A stretch of DNA of 64,000 bases from a bacterium (GCA_004561545.1 SFVK01000001.1:62001-126000), one strand, 5' to 3'; positions 25,111-34,405 are shown, counted from the stretch's first letter. Made by a program: numbers and translations. The notes: generated from the sequence alone by a model not told the origin.

Positions 25111-25139
25111 AGTATAGCGGACAGATTCTTTGGCGTCAA
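25111..25139 (-). promoter_or_regulatory. Promoter of the gcv operon
   Basis: TTGACG (25139-25134), 17-base spacer, TATACT (25116-25111) on the minus strand, about 45 bases before the first aptamer. Confidence 0.85.
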
Positions 25140-25209
25140 CCCGGATTCTTCCGTTTCTCGGGGGCGAAACTTTATTTTGTTTTGTCGGCCGGGGAACGGT
25201 CTGGCATTC

Positions 25210-26010
25210 TCACCGGATATGATTTTCGATGGCGGCGCAGAGGAAGGCGGTGCCGCCGGGCACGATGGCGTCATAGTAGGCGCAGAACCGCGCATCGGCC
25301 AGATACATCCGGGCAAGGCCCCGGTGCGCCTGGGCGCTGTACCGCTTCTGACCCCAGTAGCAGCACAGCCAGCGGCGGTGCAGGTCGGCCAGAGCGGCGG
25401 CTTCGGGGCCGGCCGGGTCGCCCGCAGGAGCAAGACGGCGCAGCGTCCCGGCAATCTGGCGGGAAAGCTCCTGCGCCTGCTGCCATTGTTCCTCCGTCAT
25501 TCCCTGCACCCGGGCATTGACCTCGTCCACGGCAGCATCGCCGTAATTGCGGCGGGCCTCCGCGCCGTATTGCCGCTCATTCTCTTCCACGGCCTGACGC
25601 TTAAGGCCTTCAAATCGTTCGGTGTCTTTCATCACACATTTTCCTTTCAATTCGGCAATGGCACTTTGCAGGTTGCCGGCCAGCGCGTCCAGGCGCTGCT
25701 GCTCCTGCCGCACCGCATCCAGCTGGCGCTCCAGCGCACGGCGCTGCTGCTCGGGCGGGGCATCCAGCAGCGGGGCGATGGCGCGGCATTCCATGCCAAG
25801 CGCCCGATAAAACAGGATCTGCTGGAGCCGCCGCACCTGCGCGGGGCCGTAGGAGCGGTAGCCGTTTTCCCCCACCGACGCGGGCGGCAGCAGGCCGATC
25901 TGGTCATAGTAGCGCAGCGTCCGGGTTGTGACCCCCGCCAGCTCCGCCAGCTGATGGATGGAATAATCCGGCCCTGATCTGCCGGGACGGGCCGTTGGTT
26001 TTGGTTCCAT
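25210..26010 (-). CDS. MerR-family regulator with TipAS-like antibiotic-binding domain
   Basis: A 266-aa regulator. Residues 16-85 are the MerR winged helix (YSIHQLAELAGVTTRTLRYYDQIGLL), followed by a coiled coil at about 90-125 and a C-terminal TipAS/all-helical domain with CYWGQKRYSAQAHRGLARMYLADARFCAYYD. In TipA this domain binds thiopeptides and switches the promoter on. No transporter or resistance gene is adjacent. Its own promoter has a MerR-type stretched spacer containing a dyad, so autoregulation is likely. Confidence 0.88.
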   Translation of the reverse strand: MEPKPTARPGRSGPDYSIHQLAELAGVTTRTLRYYDQIGLLPPASVGENGYRSYGPAQVRRLQQILFYRALGMECRAIAPLLDAPPEQQRRALERQLDAVRQEQQRLDALAGNLQSAIAELKGKCVMKDTERFEGLKRQAVEENERQYGAEARRNYGDAAVDEVNARVQGMTEEQWQQAQELSRQIAGTLRRLAPAGDPAGPEAAALADLHRRWLCCYWGQKRYSAQAHRGLARMYLADARFCAYYDAIVPGGTAFLCAAIENHIR

Positions 26011-26049
26011 GAGATCCTTCCTTTCCCCGGGGATTGCCCCGGTACCCCC

Positions 26050-26080
26050 AGTGTAAGGGTTGACGCAGCGTCAATGTCAA
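26050..26080 (-). promoter_or_regulatory. MerR-type promoter with 19-base spacer and central dyad
   Basis: On the minus strand TTGACA (26080-26075) and TACACT (26055-26050) are 19 bases apart. The spacer holds the perfect dyad TTGACGC-T-GCGTCAA (26074-26060). This is the layout MerR proteins untwist to activate. Confidence 0.85.
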
Positions 26081-26211
26081 GCCCTTTGGGAAAAATCTTT
26101 TATTTTGGATTGTTTTGCCCCTTCCCCGCTCTGCGGCAAAAAACGTTTTGACGCCCCGCTATGCTTAGGGCAGCAGCGAACCAGCGCTGCCCTGAAGGGG
26201 GGATCTGTGCC

Positions 26212-28509
26212 ATGCCAAAAACACCGCTTTTCCAAAAGCCCGCCGCACCGCAGCGGGCCATCCGCACCGCCGGGGCGCTGCCGCCGCGGCCTTCCCGACG
26301 CAGCGCGCTGCTGTGGCAGCTGGCCGCACTGGTGGCGGGGGCGCTGCTCTCGGCAGGAAGAATCTACGGCGGGGCCTCCCCTTTCGGGCTGGCGCTGCTT
26401 ATTGGGTGCGGAACTACATATCTGCCCGCCGCCGCGCTGGGATGCGTGGCGGGGTCGCTGGCGTTCCAGCCGCTGGACACCGCCCTCAAGCTGACCGGCG
26501 CCTGTGTGGCCGCGCTGACGGGGCGGCAGATCGGGGCAAGGCTGGGCAAGGGCAGCCTGATCCCCGGCATTGCCGCCGGGTGCGGCACCCTGCTGCTGGA
26601 GCAGGCCCTGATCGGTCTGGCCGGCGGGGTAAATGCCGCCGACAATGCCGCGATCCTCTGCACCGCCGTGCTGGCGGCGGGCTTTGGGGCAGCCATCCGT
26701 GCCCTGCCCGCCGAAAGCCCACGCGGGGCTTGCCTGTGGCTGGCCATGGGGACGGCCTGCTTGCAGCGGCTGAGCCTGACCGGCTTTGCCCCGGGTCTGG
26801 CCGCCGCCGGACTGGCCATGCTCTGCTGCGCCTGCGCGGGCAGTCTGGAGCAGACCGCCGTGCTCAGCATCGCGCTGGCGGCGGCCGTGGCGGCAGCCAG
26901 CCCCACGCTGTGTTTTGCCGCGCTGGCGGCAGCCATGGGCGCACTGGCGGCGGCGCTGCTCTGCCCCGGGGAGCGGGGCCACTGTGCCGGGGTGTTTGCC
27001 GCAGGGTGTGTGGTGGGTGCTCTGGCGGCGCCCGACCCGACCGGGGTTCTGACCCTGGGTCTGGCCGCCGGGGCCGGAGTCCTGCTGTTTCTGCTCTGCC
27101 CTGACCGGGTGCTGCGGGCGGTGTTCCCGCCCCCGGCGCCGCCGGCTGCGGCCCAGAGCCTCACCGGCGCGGCGCGCAAGCTGTCCACTGTGGCGGACAC
27201 TCTGTCGGACATTGCGGACACCGTGACCGCCGTGTGCGCGCGGCAGGCCCCGCCCAAGGGGGAAAGCTATGACTTTGTGGTGGAGTATACCGCCCAGCAT
27301 CTGTGCCAGAACTGTGCGCGGCGCAATGCCTGCTGGGTGCAGGGCTATTCCACCGCGATGGACGGAATGTATGCCCTGCGGGAACCGCTGGAGGCAAAAA
27401 ACCGCGCGGAGCTGGAGGACCTGCCGGGGCAACTGTCGGTCTGCGTTCATCCGGCGGACCTGTGCGCCACCGTCACCCACGGCTACCGGCTGTGGTGCAG
27501 CCGCCGCCAGACCCGGGCGCGGGCCAGCGTGCTGCGCGGCGCGCTGACCGAGCAATACAGCGCCATGGCCACTGCCCTGGCCCAGATGGCCAGCCAGCTG
27601 GGTCAGGCAGGGCTGCCCGACTCCCGCCGGGAAGCCCGGGTGAGCCAGCTCTTTGCCTCCATCGGGCTGGAACCGTTGGAATGCAGCGTCTGCTCCGACG
27701 TGGCCGGGCGGGTCACGGCCTCGGTGACGGTGCCCCGTACCAGTTTCAGCCGGGAGGAGTGCCGCGCCCTGGCGGAGGAGATGAGCCGGATCTGCCGCCG
27801 GGATTTTGACCCGCCGGAGGTGGCCCACTGCCGCACCGTGACCATGCTGCGGTTCGGCGAGCGGCCGCTGTTCCGCGCCGCCTTTGGCATGGCCAGCCGC
27901 CCGGCCCCGCCCGAGACGGTGTGCGGCGATGCCTGCGAACAGTTCTGCGACAGCGCGGGCCGGGCACAGATGCTGCTGTGCGACGGCATGGGCACCGGCA
28001 AGCCCGCCGCTGTGGACGGCCAGATGGCCGCCCGGCTCACCGCCCAGCTGCTGCGGGCCGGGTTTGCGGCCGAGAGCGCGGCACGGCTGGTCAACGTGGC
28101 GCTGGGGCTGAAAAATGTGGACCAGGAATCGGGCGCCACGCTGGACCTGCTGACGGTGGACCTGTACACCGGCCGGGCCGGACTGTTCAAGGCGGGCGCC
28201 GCACCGAGTTTTTTGTGCCGGGGCGGAACGGTGCGCACGCTGGAGGGCAGCAGCCTGCCCATGGGGGTGCTGGACAGCGTGACGGGCCGCTCCACCGCTT
28301 TTGCGCTGGATGCGGGGGACGTGGTACTGATGGTGTCGGACGGGGCGCTGTGCGACGGCAGCGGCTGGCTGTGCGAGCAGCTTGCGCTGAGCGCCAAGCT
28401 TGGCCAAAGCCCCCAGCAGATTGCCGACACGGTGGTGGCCAGCGCGGTGCGGCGCGCCGGGGCACGCCGGGATGACATCACCGCCGCCGTGCTGCGGCTG
28501 GAACGGTAA
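26212..28509 (+). CDS. spoIIE: Stage II sporulation protein E (PP2C phosphatase)
   Basis: A 765-aa protein. Residues about 40-320 hold some ten hydrophobic helices, about 330-540 a regulatory middle region with a cysteine-rich patch (CQNCARRNACW), and 550-765 the PP2C/SpoIIE phosphatase. The metal-binding aspartates are in VCGDACEQF, LLCDGMGTG, MVSDGALC and RRDDITAAV. SpoIIE dephosphorylates SpoIIAA to release sigma-F in the forespore. The ATG follows AGGGGGGAT; 17 further in-frame codons upstream lack a ribosome site. It is intact, implying a live or recently live sporulation pathway. It is divergent from the MerR gene. Confidence 0.93.
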   Translation: MPKTPLFQKPAAPQRAIRTAGALPPRPSRRSALLWQLAALVAGALLSAGRIYGGASPFGLALLIGCGTTYLPAAALGCVAGSLAFQPLDTALKLTGACVAALTGRQIGARLGKGSLIPGIAAGCGTLLLEQALIGLAGGVNAADNAAILCTAVLAAGFGAAIRALPAESPRGACLWLAMGTACLQRLSLTGFAPGLAAAGLAMLCCACAGSLEQTAVLSIALAAAVAAASPTLCFAALAAAMGALAAALLCPGERGHCAGVFAAGCVVGALAAPDPTGVLTLGLAAGAGVLLFLLCPDRVLRAVFPPPAPPAAAQSLTGAARKLSTVADTLSDIADTVTAVCARQAPPKGESYDFVVEYTAQHLCQNCARRNACWVQGYSTAMDGMYALREPLEAKNRAELEDLPGQLSVCVHPADLCATVTHGYRLWCSRRQTRARASVLRGALTEQYSAMATALAQMASQLGQAGLPDSRREARVSQLFASIGLEPLECSVCSDVAGRVTASVTVPRTSFSREECRALAEEMSRICRRDFDPPEVAHCRTVTMLRFGERPLFRAAFGMASRPAPPETVCGDACEQFCDSAGRAQMLLCDGMGTGKPAAVDGQMAARLTAQLLRAGFAAESAARLVNVALGLKNVDQESGATLDLLTVDLYTGRAGLFKAGAAPSFLCRGGTVRTLEGSSLPMGVLDSVTGRSTAFALDAGDVVLMVSDGALCDGSGWLCEQLALSAKLGQSPQQIADTVVASAVRRAGARRDDITAAVLRLER

Positions 28510-28512
28510 AAG

Positions 28513-28564
28513 ACAGGCCCTTCCCTGCCTGCGGCGCCGGCCGCAGGGATGGGGAAGGGCCTGT
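28513..28564. terminator. Bidirectional terminator spoIIE / rqcH
   Basis: ACAGGCCCTTCCC pairs with GGGAAGGGCCTGT around an inner GC-rich stem. T-rich sequence follows on each strand. It separates two convergent genes. Confidence 0.75.
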
Positions 28565-28572
28565 TCTATGCC

Positions 28573-30333
28573 TTATTTCTTTTGCCGGAGCTGTTCCTCC
28601 AGCCCCGGGCGGGGGGTGACATAGACGGTGGTATACACCTCATAGAGCACCATGCCGGGCTTGGCGCCGTTGGCTTTCCAGATATTGCGCACCTCGGTGG
28701 TATCCACCGGAACCTTGGCGCCGCCGTTCTGGCTGGAGTGGAGCACCGCCAGCTCGGCGGCCTCCTGCCGGGTGGAATCGGGCACATCCAGGCCCCGGCT
28801 CATGACCACACAGTGGCTGCCCGGGGCTTTTTGCACATGGAACCAGACATCCTTGCCACGGGCGGTGTGCAGCGTCAGCTTGTCATTTTGCAGGTTGTTG
28901 CGGCCCACCAGAATTTCAAACCCGTCGCTGGAGCGGTAGCGCAGAAAATCCGCCGGTTTCTGCTTGCGGTCCCGCTGCTTGTAGTATTTGAGATACCCCT
29001 GGCTTTTCAGTTCGGCGCGGACCTCGTTGAGGGCCTGCTCGCCGGGGGCGGATTCCACCTCATAGAGGACGTTGGCAAGGTACTCGATTTCCTCCTCGCC
29101 CTCCACCAGCAGCTTTTTGAGCATCTGGCCCGCCGTCTGCTTTTTCTTGTAATCCCGGAAATACTTCTGGGCGTTCTCGTTGGGGCCAAGGCGGGGGTCC
29201 AGCCGGATGGTCACATCCTCGCCGGTATAGTAGTTCTGCACCGTCACCTGCCGGTCGCCTTTGTGGATGGCCCAGAGATTGGCCTGCAAAAGCTCGCCGT
29301 ACAGACGAAGGGTGTCGGATTTTTCGCTCTGGGCCAGCTCCTCCCGCCGGGCCGCCTGCTTGCGCACGGCGCGCTCATAGAGATTGTGGACCGCCTTGTA
29401 CAGCTCCCTGCTCTTCTGCTTGAGCCGCTCGGTGCGGTCCTTGGTGGCATAGTAATCCTCCAGAAGCTCACTGTAGGTGGGATAGGTGGTCAGAAGGGCA
29501 GCCGGGCCATACTGCCGGGGTTGGAAAAAGCTGAACTCCACCGTCTTTTCGCTGCCGTCCCCCTGGGGGATGCGCACCGCCGTGGGGGTGCCCCCGGCGG
29601 CATGCTGGGCTTTAAGTTCCTCCAGCGCGGCGCACAGACCACGCTTTTGCCCGTCATCCAGATCGCAGGCCAGCAGCGGCGTCTCGCCGCCGAAGGCGCG
29701 CCAGCAGGCTTCCCGCGCCACCACGGGGCCGACGCCGCCCATGGCCTTGCCCAAAGCGGCGGCCACCGGCAGATCCCGGCGGCAGGCGGACTCCACCACA
29801 GCGGCCGCGCTCACGGCAAGAAAATCCGGTTTATCGGGTTTGGGGGGCAGCGTATAGGGCAGGCCGGGCAGAAGCTGGCGGATCTCGCTGTCCTCAAAAT
29901 CCACCCGTTTGAGGGCGTCAATGATGCGGCCCTCCTGAATCAGCACCAGGTTGGAGTAGCGGCCCATCAGCTCGGCGGCCAGCGTGTTGGTGACCAGGTC
30001 CCCCATCTCGTTGGTGCATTTGAAGTCAAAAAAGACAATGCGGTCCCCCGGCTCCCTGTGCAGGTCGATGAGCCGGCCGCCGGTGAGATGTTTGCGCAGC
30101 AGCATACAGAAGCCCGGCGGGGTGAGGGGATTTTCAAAGCTCTCTTTGGTCAGGCAGACCCGGGCGGAGCCGCTGCGGGCACTGAGCAGCAGCCGGAAGG
30201 TCTCGGTACGGCTGCGCAGCGTGATGAGCACCTCGTCCCGGGTGGGCTCAAAGATTTTGTCAATCTTGCTGTCCAGCAATGTTGTTTTCAGTTCATTGGC
30301 GACCAGCGCAAGGGTCGCGGCATCCAAAGCCAT
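28573..30333 (-). CDS. rqcH: RqcH/Rqc2 (NFACT) ribosome quality-control factor
   Basis: A 586-aa NFACT protein, formerly called fibronectin-binding. RqcH binds stalled 50S subunits and recruits tRNA-Ala to add alanine tails. The N-terminal NFACT-N domain has MALDAATLALVANELK and the catalytic-like LLLSARSGSARV. Helix-rich and coiled-coil parts span about 280-430. The NFACT-R domain near 470-540 has GFEILVGRNNLQNDKLT and KDVWFHVQKAPGSHCVV. It follows the nif3-like gene by 18 bases in the same operon. Confidence 0.93.
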   Translation of the reverse strand: MALDAATLALVANELKTTLLDSKIDKIFEPTRDEVLITLRSRTETFRLLLSARSGSARVCLTKESFENPLTPPGFCMLLRKHLTGGRLIDLHREPGDRIVFFDFKCTNEMGDLVTNTLAAELMGRYSNLVLIQEGRIIDALKRVDFEDSEIRQLLPGLPYTLPPKPDKPDFLAVSAAAVVESACRRDLPVAAALGKAMGGVGPVVAREACWRAFGGETPLLACDLDDGQKRGLCAALEELKAQHAAGGTPTAVRIPQGDGSEKTVEFSFFQPRQYGPAALLTTYPTYSELLEDYYATKDRTERLKQKSRELYKAVHNLYERAVRKQAARREELAQSEKSDTLRLYGELLQANLWAIHKGDRQVTVQNYYTGEDVTIRLDPRLGPNENAQKYFRDYKKKQTAGQMLKKLLVEGEEEIEYLANVLYEVESAPGEQALNEVRAELKSQGYLKYYKQRDRKQKPADFLRYRSSDGFEILVGRNNLQNDKLTLHTARGKDVWFHVQKAPGSHCVVMSRGLDVPDSTRQEAAELAVLHSSQNGGAKVPVDTTEVRNIWKANGAKPGMVLYEVYTTVYVTPRPGLEEQLRQKK

Positions 30334-30351
30334 GGAACGCTCCTTCCCGGA

Positions 30352-31104
30352 TTACAGATATTGATAGGGGTCCCTGTCGGCCAGGCTGGGGGCCACCCGG
30401 ACGGTATCGGGCAGCTGCCCGGCCAGCAGGGCGGCAAGGCGGGGGGCAATGGGGTGCTCGGTGCCCCAGTGGCCCGCCACCACCAGGCCGACGCCCTTCT
30501 GTTTGGCCAGCAGGGCGATGTGGTGGGCGGCCTCGCCGGTTACCAGGCAGTCCGCCCCCCGCTCGATGGCTTCCTGTAAGTAACTTCCGCCTGCGCCGCT
30601 GACCTCAGCCAGCCGGGTGACGGGGCGGGAGGCCTCCACAAACTTGCAGCGGGTGCCCAGAATGCGGTTGCACTGCGCGGCCAGCTCCGCCGCCGTGGCG
30701 GGGGCGGGCAGCGTGCCGATGCGGCCGCAGTTTTCGGCGAAAGGCTCGCAGTGTTCCATGCCCAGCAGACCGGCCAGCGTATCGTTGACGCCGCCCTGCG
30801 CCGCGTCCAGATTGGTGTGCATACAGATGGCCGAGATACCCTCCCGGATGAGCAGGGCGGGAATGTCATCGGCGGCGATGCGGTGCATCGGGTCAAAGAT
30901 CACCGGATGGTGGCTCACGATCAGCTCGCACCCCGCCGCAGCGGCATCCCGCACCACGTCGGCGGTGATGTCCAGCGCGGTGGTGATGGCGGTGACGGGG
31001 CGGCCCGCGTCCACCAGCAGCCCCACATTATCCCAGCTGCAGGCCAGCTCGGGCGGCGCAATGCGGGTCAGAATTTCCAGCACTTGTTGTACAGTTACGG
31101 CCAT
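30352..31104 (-). CDS. Nif3-like dinuclear metal-centre protein (YqfO)
   Basis: A 250-aa Nif3/DUF34 protein. The metal-binding residues are seen in CSWDNVGLLVD, IVSHHPVIFDP (the HH pair) and the C-terminal VVAGHWGTEH. Some relatives are reported as GTP cyclohydrolase-like or NIF3 enzymes; the true role here is unknown. The start MAVTVQQ was chosen because the upstream extension lies inside trmK and has no family similarity. It overlaps trmK by ten bases, a pairing common in Firmicutes. Confidence 0.92.
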   Translation of the reverse strand: MAVTVQQVLEILTRIAPPELACSWDNVGLLVDAGRPVTAITTALDITADVVRDAAAAGCELIVSHHPVIFDPMHRIAADDIPALLIREGISAICMHTNLDAAQGGVNDTLAGLLGMEHCEPFAENCGRIGTLPAPATAAELAAQCNRILGTRCKFVEASRPVTRLAEVSGAGGSYLQEAIERGADCLVTGEAAHHIALLAKQKGVGLVVAGHWGTEHPIAPRLAALLAGQLPDTVRVAPSLADRDPYQYL

Positions 31105-31772
31105 TTGTCTTCCTCCATTTCCCGGATGAGGGCGTCCACCCCGTCGGCTTCGGGGCCGGGGGCAAGGCCCAGACGGTATTTTTTCAGCTTGCCCAGCTGC
31201 TGGGCGCGGTAGATTCCGGCGCCGGGCTGGCCTTCGGTTTTGCCGCTCAGGCACCACAGACCGGTGGGTTCGGCGCAGACCCCGGTGTACCGGGCATTCA
31301 TGACGGCGTACCACCGCCCGGCGGCGGTGCAGAGGGTTTCGCTTTGCAGCGCAAAGCCCCGGCGGGCCAGCCAGCGGCGCAGCAGGCTGTGCTTGGTGGC
31401 GGGAACCAGAATCAGGTTGTAGCGCCCGTCAAACACCCAGGGCGCGGCGTCGAGAATCTCCATGATGGTCTCGGCGCCCATGCCGGCGATGACAATGTCC
31501 TGCGCCTCGCCGGGGGCCAGAACCTTTAGCCCCGAGCCAAGACGGAACACAACCCGGTCCGCCCAGGGGGCGCAGGTTTCGCGGGCCTTCTGAAGGGGGC
31601 CCTCCCGCAGGTCGCAGGCAAAAACAAGCGGGCAGCGTCCGCTGCCCGCAAGCCATGCGCTGAGTTTGCCGTGATCGCACCCAATGTCCGCCACGGTGCT
31701 GCCGGGCCGCACATAGGCGGCTGCGGCGGCCAGCCGGGCGTCCAGATGGGGGACCGCGTTACTGGTGCGCAA
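31095..31772 (-). CDS. trmK: tRNA (adenine22-N1)-methyltransferase
   Basis: A 225-aa SAM-dependent methyltransferase of the TrmK family, acting on A22 in the D-loop of tRNA. It has the SAM motif VADIGCDHGKLSAWL (residues about 28-42), ACDLREGPLQKA and the family motif IAGMGAETIMEIL. It overlaps the DUF1858 gene by 14 bases and nif3 by ten, so the three are translationally coupled. Confidence 0.93.
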   Translation of the reverse strand: MRTSNAVPHLDARLAAAAAYVRPGSTVADIGCDHGKLSAWLAGSGRCPLVFACDLREGPLQKARETCAPWADRVVFRLGSGLKVLAPGEAQDIVIAGMGAETIMEILDAAPWVFDGRYNLILVPATKHSLLRRWLARRGFALQSETLCTAAGRWYAVMNARYTGVCAEPTGLWCLSGKTEGQPGAGIYRAQQLGKLKKYRLGLAPGPEADGVDALIREMEEDKWP

Positions 31773-31965
31773 AGTAGTCGTTCAGCTCGGCGCAGAGGGC
31801 CTCGGGGTCCACGCCGTGGACTTCGCAGGCCTGCTCCACCGTCTCGCCATGGGCGGCCATGCAGCCCAGACAGTGCATACCGGTGGCAAGGAAGATGGGC
31901 ACGCAGCCCTGGGTGGGATCGTTCTGAAGAATTTCGGCAATGATGGTATCCTTGGTGACAGTCAT
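31759..31965 (-). CDS. DUF1858 protein (redox-disulfide CxxC domain)
   Basis: A 68-aa protein with the family pattern IIAEILQNDPTQGCVPIFLATGMHCLGCMAAH. The CLGC pair (C32 and C35 or so) is a putative redox disulfide. Relatives occur alone or beside hybrid-cluster proteins, and the function is not established. The chosen ATG lies nine bases after AAGGA; longer in-frame starts run into the preceding gene. It lies 28 bases after the DUF2142 gene. Confidence 0.85.
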   Translation of the reverse strand: MTVTKDTIIAEILQNDPTQGCVPIFLATGMHCLGCMAAHGETVEQACEVHGVDPEALCAELNDYFAHQ

Positions 31966-31993
31966 AGTATAATTTCCTTCCTGAATCATGATT

Positions 31994-34297
31994 TTATGAT
32001 GGCATCTGCCAGGCAGCGTAGAGTCCCGCGCCTTGCAGGATGACAAGCGAGGTCAGGCAGAGCATGGCAAACGCCGCGCCGCGCTCCGCGTCCTTTTGCA
32101 CCGCAAAGGTGCGGTTATGGTGGATCAGCGCCAGCACCAGCGGCAGCACCGGCAGCCAGTAACGGCCCTGCAGGCCGAAGAGGGTGGTATAGTTGATGGG
32201 CGTCCAGTTGAGCGCCGTGAAGAAGGACAGCCCGATGACGCAGACCACAATCGCCCAGCAGCCCGCTTTGGTGCGACGGCCCAGGGGCAGTGTTTCCCCC
32301 GCTTTGGGCAGCGCGGCGGCCAGCAGCACCAGCACAAAGCCCACCCCCAGCACCCAGCTGACCTGGATGGGATAGACGATGGGTTCGCCCAGCGCGGTTC
32401 CCAGCACGCCCTGGAGCCACTGGGCCCCCTGGGCACTCACCGAGCGGAGCAGCAGCTTGATGGTGTTGGGCAGGTTGCGGCAGATATAGCCCGCAGAGTA
32501 GGTGTAGATGGAATCGCCGTTTTCCTGGATGGAGCCAACCAGCTGTTCCGGCGTCAGACCGCCCCACATATGGGTGAGCTTGTAAAACGCCGCCGGAACC
32601 GCCACCGCGACGGCGGCAGCGATGCCGCCCAGAAAGATGTTCCGCTTTCTGGCATCGCGGCGGATTTTCCAGTAGACAAGGCCCAGCACGGCGGCAGCCA
32701 GCGCCAGCGCAAGGCCGGCGCGGGTCAGGCCGACGGTGTCCACATCCCGCGCCGCGTAGAGCGCCGCGCCCAGGTTGACCTGCGCCCACCCCACAACCGC
32801 CAGCACCAGGGCCAGCACCTTGGCACAGACGGCCACACTGCGGCGGGGGGCAAGATGTTCCTTGGGAATGAGCAGAATCAGCAGTACGGCGGGCAGATAG
32901 ATGGCCTTGGCCGGGCCGATGAGCGCCGCCAGCACCACCACGCCCACCAGCTCCGCAGGACGGGCCGGGCGGGTGCGCAGCGCAAGGCAGAGCGCTGTAA
33001 AGCAGAAGAGATATCCCAGCACCGCAGCGTCTGCGGAAAGGCTGCCCGCCAGCTGCAGCGGCTGGGCCAGCAGCGCCACGCAGGCGAAGATGCCCCTGAG
33101 GCGCTTTGGCGCGAGGGCGACGGCCAGCGCCGCCAGCGCCAGATAAAAAATCAGGTTGCCCAGACGCCCCAGCAGAAGCATTCCGTGGAACCCCAGACCC
33201 AGCAGACGGGCCAGCGTGATGCCGGCGATCTGACCAAGGTAGAGGGTGTTGTTGATGGAGTCCGCCGTGAGGGGCGCGGCCGAGGGCACCGTCGCGGCGC
33301 CGTCACAGCCGTGGTCGCCCAGATGCTCAAAGGTTTCCTTGTAGGCAAAGATGCCGATGTCCCCTGTCTGCGTTCCAAACCAGGGCGCGTCGCAGGGGCG
33401 GACCATCAGGTTCCAGTTTTCGTCCGCCAGCGGCTGGCCCAGAAGGGCGCTGGACTGCTGGTAGCATTTGGCAAGGTGGGTGTACTCGTCCGGTCCCACC
33501 AGCGGCGGCGTCAGCACGGCAAAGGCAAGGCCAAGCAGCCCGCCGCAGGCCAGCACCACCTGCCACAGCCTGGCCCCCCGGGTGAGCAGCACAAACCCCG
33601 CCACGACGGCCCCCACGGTCAGGATGCCCAGAACGGCGGAGAGCAGTTTGGACCAGCTGCCGGAGTAATTGACCACATACTGGAAGGCTGCGGTGCCGCG
33701 AACCGTCTCCCGTGTGCCGGAAACGTTGATGCGGGTCACCGTGGCACCTTCATCGCTGCTCATCCAGATGCCCAGCAGATGGTCGAGGTCCCACCCGTCC
33801 CCGGCGGTATACCACAGGCGCAGCGTGGCGGACGGATGGGAGAAATCGTAGGCTTCCTCCTCATCCTCCTGGCCGGGGGCGGTGTAGGGCTGATCGAAAA
33901 TGAGATCGGCAAAGGTATTGTCCTTGATGGTAATGCAGTCAAGGGACCCCTGCGCCAGCACGGCGCCGGAACCGTCCAAAAGCTGGGCAAAGAGTGTTCC
34001 GGTGCGGAACGCCCAGTTGTGGGTGGTCAGATTGAGGCGCACCCCGTAAATCCGCTGCCCCGCTTTGATGGGAACCGGCTGGTAAAGGCCGGTGGCGGAA
34101 TCGGTCCCCGACTCCGCCCGGGGAATGGTGACGGTGCGGCTGTACTCGTCATTGACGATCTCATAGACCGGCTGGCCGTCCACCCGCTGGGAGAGGTCAA
34201 ACCCCGCCCAGGCCGCTGTGAGGACCGCAGCCGCCGCCACAAGAAGGGTGAGGAACAGCTGCCGGTGCCGGGCAAAAAACGATTTGACGGTCTGCAT
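31994..34297 (-). CDS. DUF2142 polytopic membrane protein (probable glycosyltransferase-like)
   Basis: A 767-aa protein. An N-terminal helix (about 12-32) is followed by an extracytoplasmic beta-rich domain of about 190 residues, then 10-12 helices. The loop GPDEYTHLAKCYQQ after helix 3 is the hallmark of DUF2142, in which acidic residues resemble the catalytic loop of GT-C glycosyltransferases. DUF2142 proteins are often found in cell-surface polysaccharide or teichoic-acid loci, but their chemistry is unproven. It is the first gene of the operon leading to DUF1858, trmK, nif3 and rqcH. Confidence 0.82.
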   Translation of the reverse strand: MQTVKSFFARHRQLFLTLLVAAAAVLTAAWAGFDLSQRVDGQPVYEIVNDEYSRTVTIPRAESGTDSATGLYQPVPIKAGQRIYGVRLNLTTHNWAFRTGTLFAQLLDGSGAVLAQGSLDCITIKDNTFADLIFDQPYTAPGQEDEEEAYDFSHPSATLRLWYTAGDGWDLDHLLGIWMSSDEGATVTRINVSGTRETVRGTAAFQYVVNYSGSWSKLLSAVLGILTVGAVVAGFVLLTRGARLWQVVLACGGLLGLAFAVLTPPLVGPDEYTHLAKCYQQSSALLGQPLADENWNLMVRPCDAPWFGTQTGDIGIFAYKETFEHLGDHGCDGAATVPSAAPLTADSINNTLYLGQIAGITLARLLGLGFHGMLLLGRLGNLIFYLALAALAVALAPKRLRGIFACVALLAQPLQLAGSLSADAAVLGYLFCFTALCLALRTRPARPAELVGVVVLAALIGPAKAIYLPAVLLILLIPKEHLAPRRSVAVCAKVLALVLAVVGWAQVNLGAALYAARDVDTVGLTRAGLALALAAAVLGLVYWKIRRDARKRNIFLGGIAAAVAVAVPAAFYKLTHMWGGLTPEQLVGSIQENGDSIYTYSAGYICRNLPNTIKLLLRSVSAQGAQWLQGVLGTALGEPIVYPIQVSWVLGVGFVLVLLAAALPKAGETLPLGRRTKAGCWAIVVCVIGLSFFTALNWTPINYTTLFGLQGRYWLPVLPLVLALIHHNRTFAVQKDAERGAAFAMLCLTSLVILQGAGLYAAWQMPS

Positions 34298-34405
34298 CGC
34301 AGTCCCCCCTTCCAGAATGCATCAGGATCAAAGGTATTATACATGAAACGGCGCAAAAGTGCAACCGGCAAAGAATCCCGGCAGCGTAATCTACGCCGCC
34401 GAACA

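Noticed and set aside
26077..28407. A 776-codon open frame opposite spoIIE
   Set aside because: The composition is Gln/Gly/His/Arg-rich without motifs, and it covers the divergent promoter of the MerR gene. It is a shadow frame.
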